This document shows positions 22,684 through 35,700 of a DNA stretch of 64,000 nucleotides, in pieces. Position numbers and translations under genes: made by a program. This DNA is from Lantana camara (lineage: Eukaryota > Streptophyta > Magnoliopsida > Lamiales > Verbenaceae). The notes below the pieces were generated by a model that saw only the letters and a program-made list of their open reading frames with translations, was not told the origin of the DNA and did not search any database. The first letter of the stretch is position 1. The number at the start of each line of letters is the position of its first letter. The DNA lies in NCBI GenBank assembly GCA_037501455.1, contig CM074856.1, forward strand, positions 18,373,001-18,437,000. Reading direction: 5' to 3'.

Positions 22684-25490
22684 CACGCTTGCAACGTTTA
22701 TTTTAAAACTATTTTGAATTGAATTTGTTAGAAATTCTTGAATTTGAGAAATAGCTAAGTATTCATGGATCTGTTTAGAAGACTGAGTTTCGAATCTGAA
22801 AAGTTTCCTGAAATACTGTGAAAATTGTTTTAAATTTGATTTATTAAATCGTGATTTTAGTTCCCAAATTGTGAAAATTTTTTAAATTTTGGTTGAAAAA
22901 CGAAACATGAGGGCGAAGTAGTTGATTTTTCCTCTTTCTTGCACAGCAACTGCGCACTACTGTCGAGTTGCGGCAGCTAATCTGTGTGCCGCAAGCCTAC
23001 GCACAGCAACCGCGCCGCAGGAACGAGCTTGCAAACTGCGGCCGCTTCGCGGGCGCGACACAGTCTTGCAAACAGCCGCAGTGTCGCGGGCGCGAGCCTA
23101 CACGCGGTGGCAGCTTCGTCGGTGCAACGGGCACGCAGACTGCAGCCCATATAGCCTCTTTTTTCTCAATCTTATCCCAAATTTTTATTTTAAAATTTAT
23201 TTTAGTTGAAAATTTTTATATTTTGAAATAAAATTTCAGTTTGGGATCTTTGGGAATTAAAGTTGGATTTAATTTTTTGGGAAAATTAATATTATTATTT
23301 TTAAAATAATAATTAGATAAATTATTAATTTTGAATTAATTGAATTTTGTTTTATCCCGATTCGGACTTGGATTTTTTGATATGGATTATTGAAGAAAGA
23401 ACTATTTTTCAAATCATCTGAGTTAATAGAACTCAAAGTCAAAAGAATTTTAAATTTATTGGTAAATTTAAATTTTTACGAGGATTTTATGTTAGATGAT
23501 CATAGGATAGTCTTGTGGATGTTTTAATTTATGCACATGCATAGATTTCAATTTGGGTCCATGAGTCCCTATTTGCGCGATTTCAATTGGGGTCGGTGCC
23601 CCACTTATGTGCCTATTGTTAGTTGCTTTATTATGTGACTTTTCTTATTATTGTTTTCGAGTCTGGGTATGCCCTGTGTAATTGTCATAGGTCGATGTGA
23701 AGATTGTACCTTATTATTTTAAAGTTTTTTTTTAATATAATTTGAGAGTAGATTTTAGATGGTGAGGTTTTATTTTCATTTTGAAAGACAATGCACCCAT
23801 GGAAAAAAAAAGAACCCACGGAGCAAGGAGGATGGTGGCCATAAATGAAGACCTCTCAAAATGTTAGAGAGGGGATATTCTATTAATGCAATAGAATGGG
23901 GCACCATTAAATGTTTATTATATTCCCTTATGTGATGTTAACTGTTTATGTGGTATATATGTTAGATCTAGGAATTCTGGAGAGGCTCCCATAATTACGC
24001 ATAAGATAGGATACTCATGATCATCTCATATTAGTATCATGCTAGGATATGTTATCGGCTAATTGCTTGTATGATGCATTATATGTAAAACCGCATTAAC
24101 AAGACTTATTAAAAATGGATAACTGTACATGTGGGCGAGGTCAAACTGGACAACTCTCCAATAATCGAAAATCCCACAAAATATTAAGCAATTTCAAAAA
24201 ATAGGTGTTTTATAGAAAATGAAAACTTTAAATAAAATTACTAGCATTCCATCGATAGGACTTAAGTTTAATAAATTGTTGGTTCATGAGTCATGGGCCG
24301 TGCAACTAAGTTTAATCATGATCTTTATTCCTGATTAATTACCTTTAGTAATTGATATTTTGTGATTATTTTAGAATTACGAGGTCTCACGAGCCGTGGG
24401 TCGGGCAAATAAGTTTAATTATGATCTTATGATTGATGGGTTCGACTTAACATTGAAGTAGGTATAGATGTCGCACGAGTCATGGGTCTATATTGAAAGA
24501 TTAGTGATGCAAAAATATTATTGAGAATTCTATAGATGATGGAGTTGGTAAAGTTGTACATACCTAAAGGTTTTATTCTTGGATGTCTCACGATCGTGGG
24601 TCCGAGGTAAATTGTTTGGGATCTCAGTACCCTCTGGGAAAACAATTTTCCTCTTAAATCGTTGGGATCTTGATATCTTTCAAAAATAGTGGGAGCTACA
24701 TATAATAAAAGACCTAATCCTATGCATTACGTTATTATTCAACATGCTTAGAGTTTCTCTGCTTAGCATTTAGGTTGTACTTCTGTGATTCTCTACAAAT
24801 TGAAATATAACCCATTTGTATCCATTCTTGAGTCAAATGAATTGACTAAGTAGTAACTACTCCGATTGGCTTCGGTTCCTAAAAATTTGTTTAGATCTCG
24901 AAAGGAAAAAAGTATTATCTACAAGGCGGAGTTTTCCCTATCAGTGAAAGTCCGACCTGGGCCAAAAGAGAGAAGACAAAGAGTTAATCTCTAAACTCAT
25001 TCACTTCATGATTGTCAAACATGCTTTTGGACATGCAATGATTACAAAAAATAATAGGAACAACTTGAGAGATTTTGACCACTTAAAGTAATTGTACTAC
25101 CTCATTATAATGCTATAAAGTATAACACATCGAAGGAAATGTTCTGCATTCAAATTAAAGGGAATACAAATGTCCATAACATGAACTGAAGTTCCTCAGT
25201 GAGGATACTTACAGTATGGATAGACACTAAGAAACTAGTTCTTAGTGGACTAAGTGCTCACATCGTCTCCACCATTCTATAACCCTTTTATGCTCAATTG
25301 CGTTGATGCTATTGTAGCATAGTTAATCAATGAGTTGAAAATTGTTAAAAACATCCTTGAAAAGGACTGGCAGACAATGATGGTCACATCTTCTTCTAAA
25401 CCCAGTGTGGTAAAGGCTTGAAGGCCCAAAGGAGAAGAAACCCTTGAAACCCCATGGAGGGGTCAGTATAGGGCAGGCCTAAAAAAAAAG
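22684..25490 (+). other. Untranslated leader and unrecognisable gag of copia B
   Basis: No intact frame. 22940-23150 is an unusually GC-rich island (repeats of gccgca/cgcgggcgcg type) in an AT-rich leader and creates two overlapping spurious ORFs. Between 24290 and 24600 the phrase cacgagtcatgggtc or close variants recurs about four times at 60-130-bp spacing, a degenerate short repeat. Gag should start in this span, but I could not place it. Confidence 0.5.
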
Positions 25491-25499
25491 AAAGATAAA

Positions 25500-26060
25500 A
25501 AAATGACGTTTGTTTCCATAATAGCAAACAACGGCATTGGAGAGGGAACTGCAGAGAGTGTAGGGTATATTCTGAAAGGTTCTCTCCTTGTAGCAATTCT
25601 AATAGGATCAAAATTCACTACTTTTGGTTAATTTTGCATAATTTATTATACAAAACCCAAAACACTAATGTTTTAAACATACGATGAGATAACATAAGTA
25701 AGTAAGATGACAAAGTTTCAAATGAGTTTTGTTACGCTAGACTTAAATAGGATTAGCAAATTAACCATCTTAGGATCATTTTATGAAAATAAACTTAAGA
25801 CGTTAATTTCCTGTGAATCCCGTCTTAAGGGAAACATTCCTAAGACCCTATTTAATTGAAACATGAAAACATGTCAAAACCTAAATGGATTTTGATCCAT
25901 ACTGATAATTGTGAATTGCTTAATGTAAGCACTAGAAAAGATAAGCAGTATAATCATTATACATGTATATACTCAGTGAAGTACGAATTTGAAACTTTTG
26001 TGAAATTCTTTGAATTTCAAAAGGAGGTTAGGAACCATGGAGGTCATAAGATATAATCAC
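25500..26060 (+). pseudogene. copia B Gag knuckle and integrase fragments
   Basis: At about 25508-25552 one frame reads CFHNSKQRHWRGNC, a CX2CX4HX4C knuckle with the second Cys replaced by Asn. 25856-26056 encodes WILIHTDNCELLNVSTRK, then IYSVKYEFETFVKFFEFQKE and VRNHGGHKI. These correspond to the copia integrase core (normally IHTDVCGPLNVS and YLMKHKSE.FEKFKEF). The protease between them is not recognisable and the frame stops at 26054-26056. Remnant only. Confidence 0.75.
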
Positions 26061-27406
26061 CTCAATGCAAAGCCCATTCGGATTATGCTTAGCATATCTA
26101 CATATTGTGACTACGAGATATGAAGGTGAAACTGTTTTTTTCTATAGGAGATTGATAAAGACATGCACGTGGGATATCCCATGGATCTCACATTCAATGG
26201 TAGTATGCAAAAGTTTTGTGAACCCCTAAGGTCAATCTAGAGATTGATGAAGGCTTCTAGGACATGGAGCATTCGATTTCATTAAATAATCAAATCGTTT
26301 GACTCATATAAAGTTCGAATAAGTACTAAGTGTACAAGAGTTAGAGACCTTTAGTTCAATTTTTGGTACTCAAAATTATTCGTCGCAACGGCCGGTCGGA
26401 CTAGATTGTTTTGAATTAATTGAATGTCGGGCATTGTATAGTCCCATAAGACCATAGGTAGTGGGGCATCTTGTGGATTTCGTGCATTGTTGACATTATT
26501 TCTGATGTCTCCGTTGTTCACATTTGCCAATTCACTTTTACTCTCTCAATTCAAGTCAAGTATGGTAGGCCACACCCATACAAGCATTTAGAAACTATTT
26601 TCCTAATATAAGAACAACCTCAAGTCATCGAAACATTTCATCAAACACTTATCCGATATTGAGTATCATTCCCCTAGCCTTAAGATTTAGCTACTCATAA
26701 TCAAGCAATCAACCAAAGCAATAAGGGAAATTAGACTGATAATACTCATTTTCATTGAATTTAAATCAAAGTCAAGCATCCAAGAAAACCAAGTTCAATA
26801 CAAATCTCAAACTCATCAAAAGGGACATTATTTTCTAGTTAGGAATGTAAAGATTGATCTACGAACAAGAAATATTAAACTAGGAAGGCAAAGAAAAAAG
26901 AAATGGTACTAAATGTGTTCAATCAAAACTCAAAATCTTGATCTCCAAGCTATGCGATGAAATAACTCTTCTCTAGCTTCCAAAAATCCTCCACTAGCTG
27001 ATTAGGGTAAAGTGTATGTGTATATTTGAGACTACCTTTCGGAAATAGGTCAAACAACAGAAAAAACGTGTTAATTTAGCCTTCCAACGACCATCAGGAA
27101 AATGCCTTTGAATTGACCCAACGGCTGTTGCTAATCAAAATCGTTCCTGCGCTTTCATTCTCCAATAGCTGTTGGTGAAATTGCTTTACAAAAGTCCAAC
27201 GGTCGTTGCTCGTTCCTTTAGAAACTCCAGTACTTACCAATGGCAGTTGGAAAAATAACATTGTGATGGGCCAAAGACCGTTGCTTGTCTTGGTTGAAAC
27301 TTCGTGTACCAAGCAACGATTGTTGCGCAGTTTGTATTAAAAATTGGTAATGGTCGGTGCTTCACATCAGCAACAACATTCAGCATTGATTTTGCTCCAA
27401 TGTTCT
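26061..27406. other. No gene recognised
   Basis: AT-rich sequence without domains. From 27080 to 27360, short variants of caacggtcgttgc/ccaacggctgttgc recur six or more times in both orientations; this may be the end of an unidentified retroelement LTR. The CACTA-like element at 27407 is inserted into or abuts this sequence. Confidence 0.4.
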
Positions 27407-29223
27407 CACTACCAAAAATTTGTCGAAAATAAATGGAAAAAATAGAAAGAATTTTCAGAAATTTCGTTAGTTTTCCGTTGGAAACATTGATTTCCAACGG
27501 AAAATCAACAGAAAAGCGATGAAATGGCTTCAATTGGAAAAACCCTCGTCAAAATTGGGTACCGGTGGGGTCGTTTTGTTGGTTTTCCATTGGAAATATA
27601 TTTCCCTTGGAATTCCAGCGAAATTATTGTTATTCCAACAAAATATTTTTCCAATGGAATTCCGATAGAAAATCGACGGAAAAATTTCGTTGATTTTCTG
27701 TCGGAAATTATTTCCAACGAACCAAAAATGGTTTAATTTTTAAGTTGACCAATGGAATTACAATGGAATTTTCCCTCCGTATTCCGCCGCAAAAAAATCA
27801 TAAAAATAATTAAATTAAAAAAATAAAAATTTCATTTGCGAGACCCGAACCACCCCCTGCACGAGCTACACCCACCCCTCGGACGAGCCAGCACCCAACC
27901 CATCGAGCCAGGTCTCCAAGGAAGGATAATGACTTTCAAACCAACTTGGACAACTTCTTCATTATTAATATTATGTCTTTTAATATATTTAATAACAATG
28001 AAATATATTTCATACACTAATTTTTAATTAATTATTTAAATATTTTTGCGTTATTATTTTAAAATATAAAATTTTCATTATATGATTATATGAATTAAAT
28101 ATAATAATATTTATAGAGATATTGTATTAAAATGGTTAACTTGTATACTTTTGTGTTTTATTGATAATTTATATACTTAAAGTAATATAAAATATCATAT
28201 TGATAATTTATAATTTGAATATTATATAATTTTTAAATATATAATTATTTGTATTAACTATAATCGTATTTTCTAATTAAATTTGATAAAAAAAATTCAA
28301 CGAAAAACCGACCGAGTATTCCGTGAATTTTCCGTTAGTTTTTTTGTTTCATTAAAAATTCCAACGAAAAAATTTCGTTGCTTTTTTAATGAACAATACA
28401 AAAAAACTAACAAAATTTTCCATTAGTTTTTCGTTGGTTTTTTTGTTTCAGTGAAATTTCCAAAGGAAAACCAACGGAAAAATTCCATTGGTTCTTTTTT
28501 AATGAATAATACAAAAAAACCGACGAAATATTCCATCGATTTCAGGTTGGAATTTTTGTTTCATTGAAAATTTCGACAAAAAACCAACGGAAAAAATTCC
28601 GTTGTTTTTTTAATGAAATACAAAAAAAAAGGACGGAATTTTTAGTTGATTTTCCGTTGTTTTTTTTTTTTTGTTTCATTGAAATTTCAAATGAAAAAAT
28701 TATGTTGGTTTTTTTAATGAACAATACAAAAAGAAAAAAAAGACGAAATTTTCTTTCGGTTTTTCGTTGGAATTTTGTTTCATTGAAATTTTCAATGGAA
28801 AACCAACGGAAAAATTTTGCTTATTTTTTTAATGAACAATACAAAAAAATCTACGGAATTTTATGTCGGTTTTCCATTGGAATTTTTATTTCATTGAAAT
28901 TTCAAACAAAAAACAAACGGAAAAATTCCGATGGTTTTTTTAATGAACAATACAAAAAAAACCGTTGAAATTTTTTGTCTGTTTTCTGTTGGAATTTTTG
29001 TTTCATTGAAAATTTCGACAGAAAACCAATGAAAAAATTATGTTGGTTTTTTGGGCCCAAAATTTCTGACGGAATTCCGTTGGAATTTTCAGAATAATTT
29101 TTTCCAAAATTCCGCCCAAATTTTCCAACGGAATTCCAATGACTTTTCTGTTGGACTGCAGTTTTTCTCGGCCATGGGTATTCCATTAGAATTTCGTCGG
29201 TTTTCGACTGTTTTCTTGTAGTG
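27407..29223. mobile_element. CACTA-like non-autonomous element, 1.8 kb
   Basis: Left end CACTACCAAAAATTTGTCG; inverse of the right end CACTACAAGAAAACAGTCG. CACTA termini, and dense subterminal copies of TTCCGTTGGAATTTC-type motifs in both orientations, support the CACTA (En/Spm) superfamily. The 3-bp flanks (tct, tgc) do not match, so the target duplication is not confirmed. No transposase is encoded; ORFs here are translations of the repeat. The middle (28020-28270) is nearly pure A/T. Confidence 0.75.
28290..29040. repeat. Six-copy ~110-bp tandem repeat in CACTA-1
   Basis: The landmark ttttaatgaacaataca (with variants) recurs at about 28388, 28500, 28609, 28713, 28827 and 28940, a spacing of 104-114 bp. 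Each unit also has a gtttcattgaaatttc block and paired AACGGAAA/TTTCCGTT palindromes. Confidence 0.88.
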
Positions 29224-29374
29224 TGCATTTTTCAACTCCAACGCATCAAATACCTGAAACAGAGCAATTAAAAACTAATAAGCATATAAAACGACAATGG
29301 ATGAATACAATTAAGGCTTAAACGCTAGTCAAAATCTAAGCCTAAAAAAGAGAAAACAGATTAATAGAGATTTT

Positions 29375-30175
29375 TCCAAGAAGTGGGAGGACTATTCTGC
29401 CCTATGATACAACAAATTATCACAAGGAATAACAAGAAGATTTCAAATTATATTCCTATTATGAGCAGTGATGTTCATTATGAGGTTCAATGTCTAGATG
29501 GGACACTATCTAGTGTTGATTTGAAGAATGACACTTGTGAATGCAGAAAATGGGACATAACAGGGATCTCATTCAAACATTTAGTGAGTGCAATTGTCAA
29601 GCAAGGTGTTAATGTGGAAGACTATGTGCATAGATATTATAAGATTGAAACATACAACAGTGTGTATTCCACAAACATTATGTTCATAAATGGGAGAAGT
29701 GAGTGGGCAAAGTCAGATGTTATTCCTCATTTACCACCAAACTATGGTAGAGGTGTTGGTAGACCAACCAAGACAAGGAGAAGAGAGCCAAATAAAGTGA
29801 TCCCAAAATACAAAGAAGAAAGGGAAAGACAGACCACCAAATCCCTAAAAATTACTTCGAGCTCAAACCACTGTTAGGTACAAGAACTATCCAGGACAAT
29901 GCAAGAGGATGTAAGAACGCAGGGGAGACTTCAAGGATTATGCAGACTGAGATAAACTTAGAGGCAGAAATTACAACAACACAAATGATATTTGGCAAAC
30001 GACAGGAAATGGTTTTAATTTATTTGAAATTCAATTAAGTTATATGAAATGATATCTGGTTGTATTTGTTTAACTGTTGCAGCCTGCAACTGAAGATGTA
30101 AATCCATCCCAATATCCAGATATTGGTTTAAGTCAAGTTGTAGATCCATATCAAGATGTTGTCCATGAAGCAATT
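29375..30175 (+). pseudogene. MULE-2 transposase, C-terminal part (SWIM zinc finger), split by LTR element B
   Basis: MuDR-type transposase remnant. It shows LFCPMIQQIITRNNKK, the SWIM region CECRKWDITGISFKH (normally CxC...GIPCKH, so the third zinc ligand is Phe) and DYVHRYYKIETYNSVYS. These are followed by the proline/glycine linker RGVGRPTKTRRREPNK. After a stop at 29875, a knuckle-like region (NYPGQCKR) is decayed. An AG acceptor at about 30082 opens a last exon (PATEDVNPSQYPDIG...VHEAI) that runs to the insertion. The catalytic N-terminal part is missing on the left. Confidence 0.85.
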
Positions 30176-32787
30176 TGTAGCACCCGCGACGAGAGCATCA
30201 CATCCCCCGCACTATGAGTTCAATCCACATATGAAATGGACTAATCCATAAATAAACCACAACGAATGGAAGACAATGAAAAGACAGTACTAGCCAAGCG
30301 GGATCTAACCCTGTACCAATCAATCAGAATAACAAAACCTATTACGCGGAAGCAATGACACCAACAAAGCCACAACAATCATAATAAATCAATTATCAAT
30401 CATCAGGCAACCTAACCTTATTCAATACAATTTAATTAATAAATGGCTCCCAGGCACAACATTTAAACCAATACAATACCATAAGCAACGTAATATGTAG
30501 TTAGTGTACAAGGTGCAAGACTCGATCAAGGACTCTATGACGCCATCCCCGCCTAGCAACAACCTGTAGGAACCTGAGGGACAAATAGGGGAGGGGTCAG
30601 TCTCTAGAAGACTGAGTGAATAAGGGCATAAGTAAATATATAAAGCGGTAAACATGCAGGCCATAATTTCGTGAAAGGTTTTAAAGGAACAATTTTCAAG
30701 GAAAGAGAACTTTCATGGATTTATGACACTTCCAATTTTCATTCCATGACAGTAGGCTATCAGTGGCTCGGTGAATGAGAAAATCTCCAACCTTACTCCC
30801 AATCGTGTAGTAATGACATGCTTCTTATTAGGTGATCAAGCAATTATTAGGTTTCGATAATTACAATACAATTAATACAGTAACGGTGCACAATCAGTTC
30901 CATCCTTCTCCCTCCAAATGATGGTTCGGGTAGCTAGCCCTTGCCATCCAGTCAATATGGTCAGTGGGTGCATGAATTCCCAAAGACCGAGACTTCATCC
31001 TCCACTAACCTCCTAGTGGATTTCGGGTTCATCTCAACAATGTGGGGAGTGCAAGAGATCACCGTCTGCCCACTGCCTCCCCGGATTACTCAATACACTC
31101 AACCCTGGGCCCCAATCAATGTGCAGTACAATATCTTGCCAAAACAGTAGGGTAGATACAATGCATTAGGGTTTCAGTTCAGAAAACAATTGATCTTTGA
31201 AAATAAATGCAATAATAATATAAGTTACCTTTTTGGCCAAAATATTCAATTTAGGGTCGTAGGGTTAGCAATAATAACCTATCAATTTCCTCACCTGAGA
31301 AGCGATAAGACACAAGGAACTAACAAGACTTGTGCAAACTCGATCGAGTTATCTACGCCCTGGAGATCTTTGTACAAAAACAAGAATACGGTGTACTTGT
31401 GAACGGAGACTCAATAATGCTACCAATTACGATGCACGGCGTAGTAATGAAACGATATGACATGGATTAACAATGATGTAATGTCATGGACATATTCATG
31501 CATGAAATGAACATATAATAGCATGTATCAATCATATAAAGACTTAGGAATAGAATTAAATTGCATAAAATGAAGCAGGAAATCACAGACACTCTCTGGA
31601 CACTAGGAACGGCTGTTCTGAGTTAAAGAGAAAAATGGGAATGTCCGTTCCTAGCTCTCCCCGAAAAATCGCGCGTCTGTATAAAAATGCCATTTTTGCC
31701 GATTGGGAACGGCCGTTCCAGCCGTAGGCCAAAAGTGGGAAGGGCCTTTCCCAGTCTCGTGAGCCAGATCTTTTAAAGGGATGGGAACGGCCATTCCGGG
31801 AAATCAAAGGAAACAAGACGGGTCGTTCCCGCTGTTCAGCAGAAGCAAAAACAAAGCAGAACAGGGGAAGCCTTCAGTCCGAATTCAAACCCCACAAAAC
31901 ACCAACCAAACAACTTCCAAATGCAGGAAATCATGGAGGAAACATGTTTACATACTTAAAGTATAATAAAAACCTATATAAACACTTAAGTCAAGCTTAA
32001 ATCATCAAGAATTCATTAATCAATCCACAAAGATGCTATGATCACTCAAGCTCTAACCTCCATGATTTCAAGTTGTAAATACATGAAATCAATCCAAAAT
32101 CATCATATTTATCTCATATAATCTCATGGGATGCAAAAGAGCATAAAACCCTAACATAACCTCATGAATCCTTAAGGATATGTACATGATCTCACCTTGA
32201 AGATGGAGGAGATGAAGGGGAAAAGAGAGATGATGGTATGGAGCTTGACTCTTGATGATGATGGAAGAGAAATTCTTGGTCCCTAGCTTCTTGATTTAAC
32301 CAAGATTAAAGAGAGAGATGGAATGGTCTTGTGTTTGCTCTTATGAAATGAAATGAAGATGAAGATGTATATGTGTATGTATATGTTATATCGTGAAGAA
32401 AAGGGAAAGAAATGAGGGAATTTGTAACTTGGTCCTAATGAAATTAAATGAATGAAATCAAGTACTCAATTTAAGAAAGTTATAAGTAGGTCCTTAACAA
32501 GTATTCAATTAAGTCCAGCTATTTATAAAAGTAGTCAATTAAAGACATATAGACAATTATGTCATGTTCGACAATTAATTCACGTGGTAATTAAATACAA
32601 GTCATGCAATAATTCTCAAGTTGATAGAGATTTCACATATTTTCACATAAACACGTAGGAATATAATTCATAAAATATCATATAATGCCTAATTTTTAAG
32701 GAATGAAAGAATTAAATAAATCTTATTTCTCGAAACTCACACGTGTGGTGCGCATACCTGGACGGCTGGAAAAACTGGGGCGTTGCA
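30176..32787 (-). repeat. 3' LTR of LTR element B
   Basis: 2,612-bp copy matching 36282-39132. It lacks the MITE found in the other LTR; the empty site ttaaat is at 32444-32449. It contains several GGGAACGGCCGTTCC-like palindromes between 31605 and 31835. Confidence 0.92.
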
Positions 32788-35700
32788 ATCTCTCCCCCTT
32801 AAGAGGACCTGGTCCCCATGTCCACTGTCTCGAGTTCCAGATTCCTAAGCAAACTCTCCCGTTTTCATCCCATGCGGGTTAGCAACTCCCCGTCAGGGAT
32901 TAGTTCGGAAAAGGTCTTCAAATCACAAGGGTCTTTTATTGCGGTTAAGTCACGGCCCTTAACTCACCAAAACCTAAACACTCGGAAAAAAATCTAAACT
33001 GCCGTTAGATCACGTTAAACAAGTAACAAGCACGATGAGAGAGCCTCATCTCTCCAACATGCAGCGAGAGAACCCCATCTCTCAAACAACGAGAGAACCT
33101 CGTCTCTCAAACAAACAACGAGAGAACCCCGTCTCTCAAAGAACAACACAACAACCTAAGAGAACACTTAAATAAATACTCGCACGAATCTTCATGTAAG
33201 AAACAGGTAGAAGATAACAATTACATCAATTATTATTCATACACAAACAATTAATACAACCAACGATCAAATCATTTAGCATCATGAAATTATTCAAATT
33301 TAAGTTGCGTGTATGCATGTGCCCTGAATGTTTGATGTACCGTTCATCGTTGGTTGGAATTCTTTTATTGTAGTAATTCGGTCGAACACTTGATTCCTTG
33401 GTCGAGATTTCTTCTAACCATAATGTCATGCCTCGAATGCCTGATATATATATACTTCAATAACCACTCAATCTTCATCCCACGATCAAATTCTTTATCC
33501 TTTCTAACACCACAATCCGAAATTTCAACTCTGGAGTGTGTGTTTTGTCTTAACCCCACTAACTCGTTCTTTTTCACAAACCATATTCACCCTGCTCGGT
33601 TGTTCTAGCCAGTAATTTAGTTGTTCGAATTCCAGTTTCTAATCTTAGTAGCATCCCCGGCTCATCATGGAAAAACGAACGACGAGTCGATAACCCATCT
33701 TGTTCATGTTGTATATTCTTTCTTAAAAGTTTTATTTCCCATACTTGATTGAATTGACTCTCACTTAGCCGATCACAGAATATAATGATTTGATCGACTT
33801 CTCTTATCCAATGCTTCCCTTACCAATTCTTATAATTCTCCTCGGTCCCATCATCGTATTGGTTCTGCACTCCATATTATTATCGATCCTTACTCTGTCT
33901 TGTTGTTTTGGTCCCCAACTATTCTTTAAATGCACTTCATTATTTATTGAAGCACTTGTTCCTTCCGATATTATTTTCGAAGTTTTCCAACCTCGGTCTT
34001 GAATTTCAGCGAATGCTGTCTTCCAATTCATCCATTGAAACTTTTGAAAATTCTTGTTATTTGTAATTCTTACATTTCCGTTGTTCCTAACAGAAATAAC
34101 CCGTTCGAGTCCAACTGTAAGTTTTAAGTTATTTCCCGGCCGGCTCTCCCCCCTTAAGAAAATTTTTCCTAACTCCTTGAACTCGTTCTACCCCTTCTCG
34201 GACTAAAGATTCGCGATTCCTTGGACTTGTTCTACTACTTCTAGAATCAAACACCTTGATTTCTTCAACTTAACTGTCTCGAGGTAAACAGTTCTAGTTA
34301 AGCCACGTATCCAATGATCCCTGCTCTAACTGAAAGAAGCATAATAATACCCAAATGTCAATTTCCTCCAATATCTGCGTAACTCTAGATTATACTAAAA
34401 TCATGGATCAATAGGTAACCACGGATTCTTGGAATACCATTGGACTTCGAGTAGATTCAGATGCGAGGCCTGATGACGAAGAAATATTCTTCTTCAACGT
34501 GATTCAATATGACCTGGGTTGAGGTGATAGTTGAAGCAGGAAATGGGGAACACCTCCTAACAATAAACACTAAATAATGCGTGGCGGGTAAAATGTTAAT
34601 GCATGTATCACACTTGTAAACAATTAAAGATGCAGCACGTTGGAACAATTATGCCAATTAAAGATACGCACATAAATAAATAAATTTAAACAATTTAAAG
34701 CGACGTATTCGACCCATCAAATATGCAATCACGGATAACAATCATAATAAACATACATAATTAAGAGTCAAATTATATTAATGCAACATATGATGCACGT
34801 GCTTATGAAGGCATTGAACCTGTCACCATTGTAGTGGTAAACTTTAACTCGACACTTGTTCCTTGTTTGTTGAATTACAAGCTTGTCCCGAATTGGTTGA
34901 TTATTCCTTGTTCACCCATGGTCTTCCAAATCTTCAAATTCTTTAACATCAACTTGTACATTCTCATAGCTTGAAATTACAATTTCTTGAATCTGAATTC
35001 CGTTATATCCATGAAATCGATGCCTTAACTCCCTTTAAAAATTGATCCCCAAATGTTGTCCCGAATCTTCTTCATAATTGTTATCTTGATTGAAGTTCCG
35101 TTGATCTATTCTCGTGAGTTCATATTGATTGAAGAAATCATCCTCCAATTAGTCGCACTTGGACACATAACTTCCCTCCAGTAGTTCTGTGCCTTTCTTT
35201 ACTGTTTCCATTTGTTGCTCCATATCTTCCAATTTGTGCTCACAGCCGAAAATTCAGTTTGGGTCTGGAAAATAAACTCCAACCCGTTCGAAGATAGAAC
35301 CTTTAGCATCCTGGCCTCCCATAGACTTGAAACCGTCGATTTTCTTTAACTTCCTCCAATTCGACTTCTTTCTTTTCCCGAAATCCGAAGCGTCTCAATT
35401 CACCTCTCCTTCTTCTTCTTCTTGCCCAAGCTTAACTTCTAGTGGATTGATTTACTTGGAAGTTCTTTCTTGATGGCCCGTATTGCCCATCATCCACAAA
35501 CCGTATTCTATTCGAACCTTCTTTGATGATCTTTGTTGCTCATCCCCCACCGAACCTATTTTACCTTGAGTCTTCTTGAAGGTATCGCCTCTTTACTGGT
35601 CTGAACCTCGAATTTAACTACCTTCAAGATTTCTTCACTCCGTTCTTGAATTTTAAGTGATTCTATGGAACCCGGTTGGATAATTTTGTAGAGTAAGCAT

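Larger units (their letters stand above)
20193..26060 (+). mobile_element. Ty1/copia retrotransposon B, 5' LTR plus eroded interior; no 3' LTR found
   Basis: Begins with a 2.48-kb LTR (TGTTAGGACT...TTTCCAACA) inserted in the LINE remnant, followed by a perfect tRNA-iMet primer site and a long leader. Remnants of a Gag zinc knuckle (~25510) and of integrase (25856-26056) follow. No second copy of the LTR was found downstream, so the element is truncated. The right limit is the last recognisable domain, not a proven boundary. Confidence 0.8.

Noticed and set aside
22922..23231. Cys/Arg-rich ORFs of 87-95 codons
   Set aside because: Two overlapping frames in a GC-rich repeat patch of the copia B leader; no domain or family resemblance.
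28564..28968. 134-codon plus-strand ORF and overlapping minus-strand ORFs in CACTA-1
   Set aside because: Translation of the ~110-bp tandem repeat (recurrent NEQYKK words); no domain and open only because the repeat lacks stops.
27404..29226. 3-bp target duplication for CACTA-1
   Set aside because: Flanks tct and tgc differ; the element call rests on its ends and subterminal repeats only.
33035..33145. Regular short repeats resembling a CRISPR array
   Set aside because: Plant retroelement context, units directly adjoining without unique spacers; an ordinary tandem repeat.
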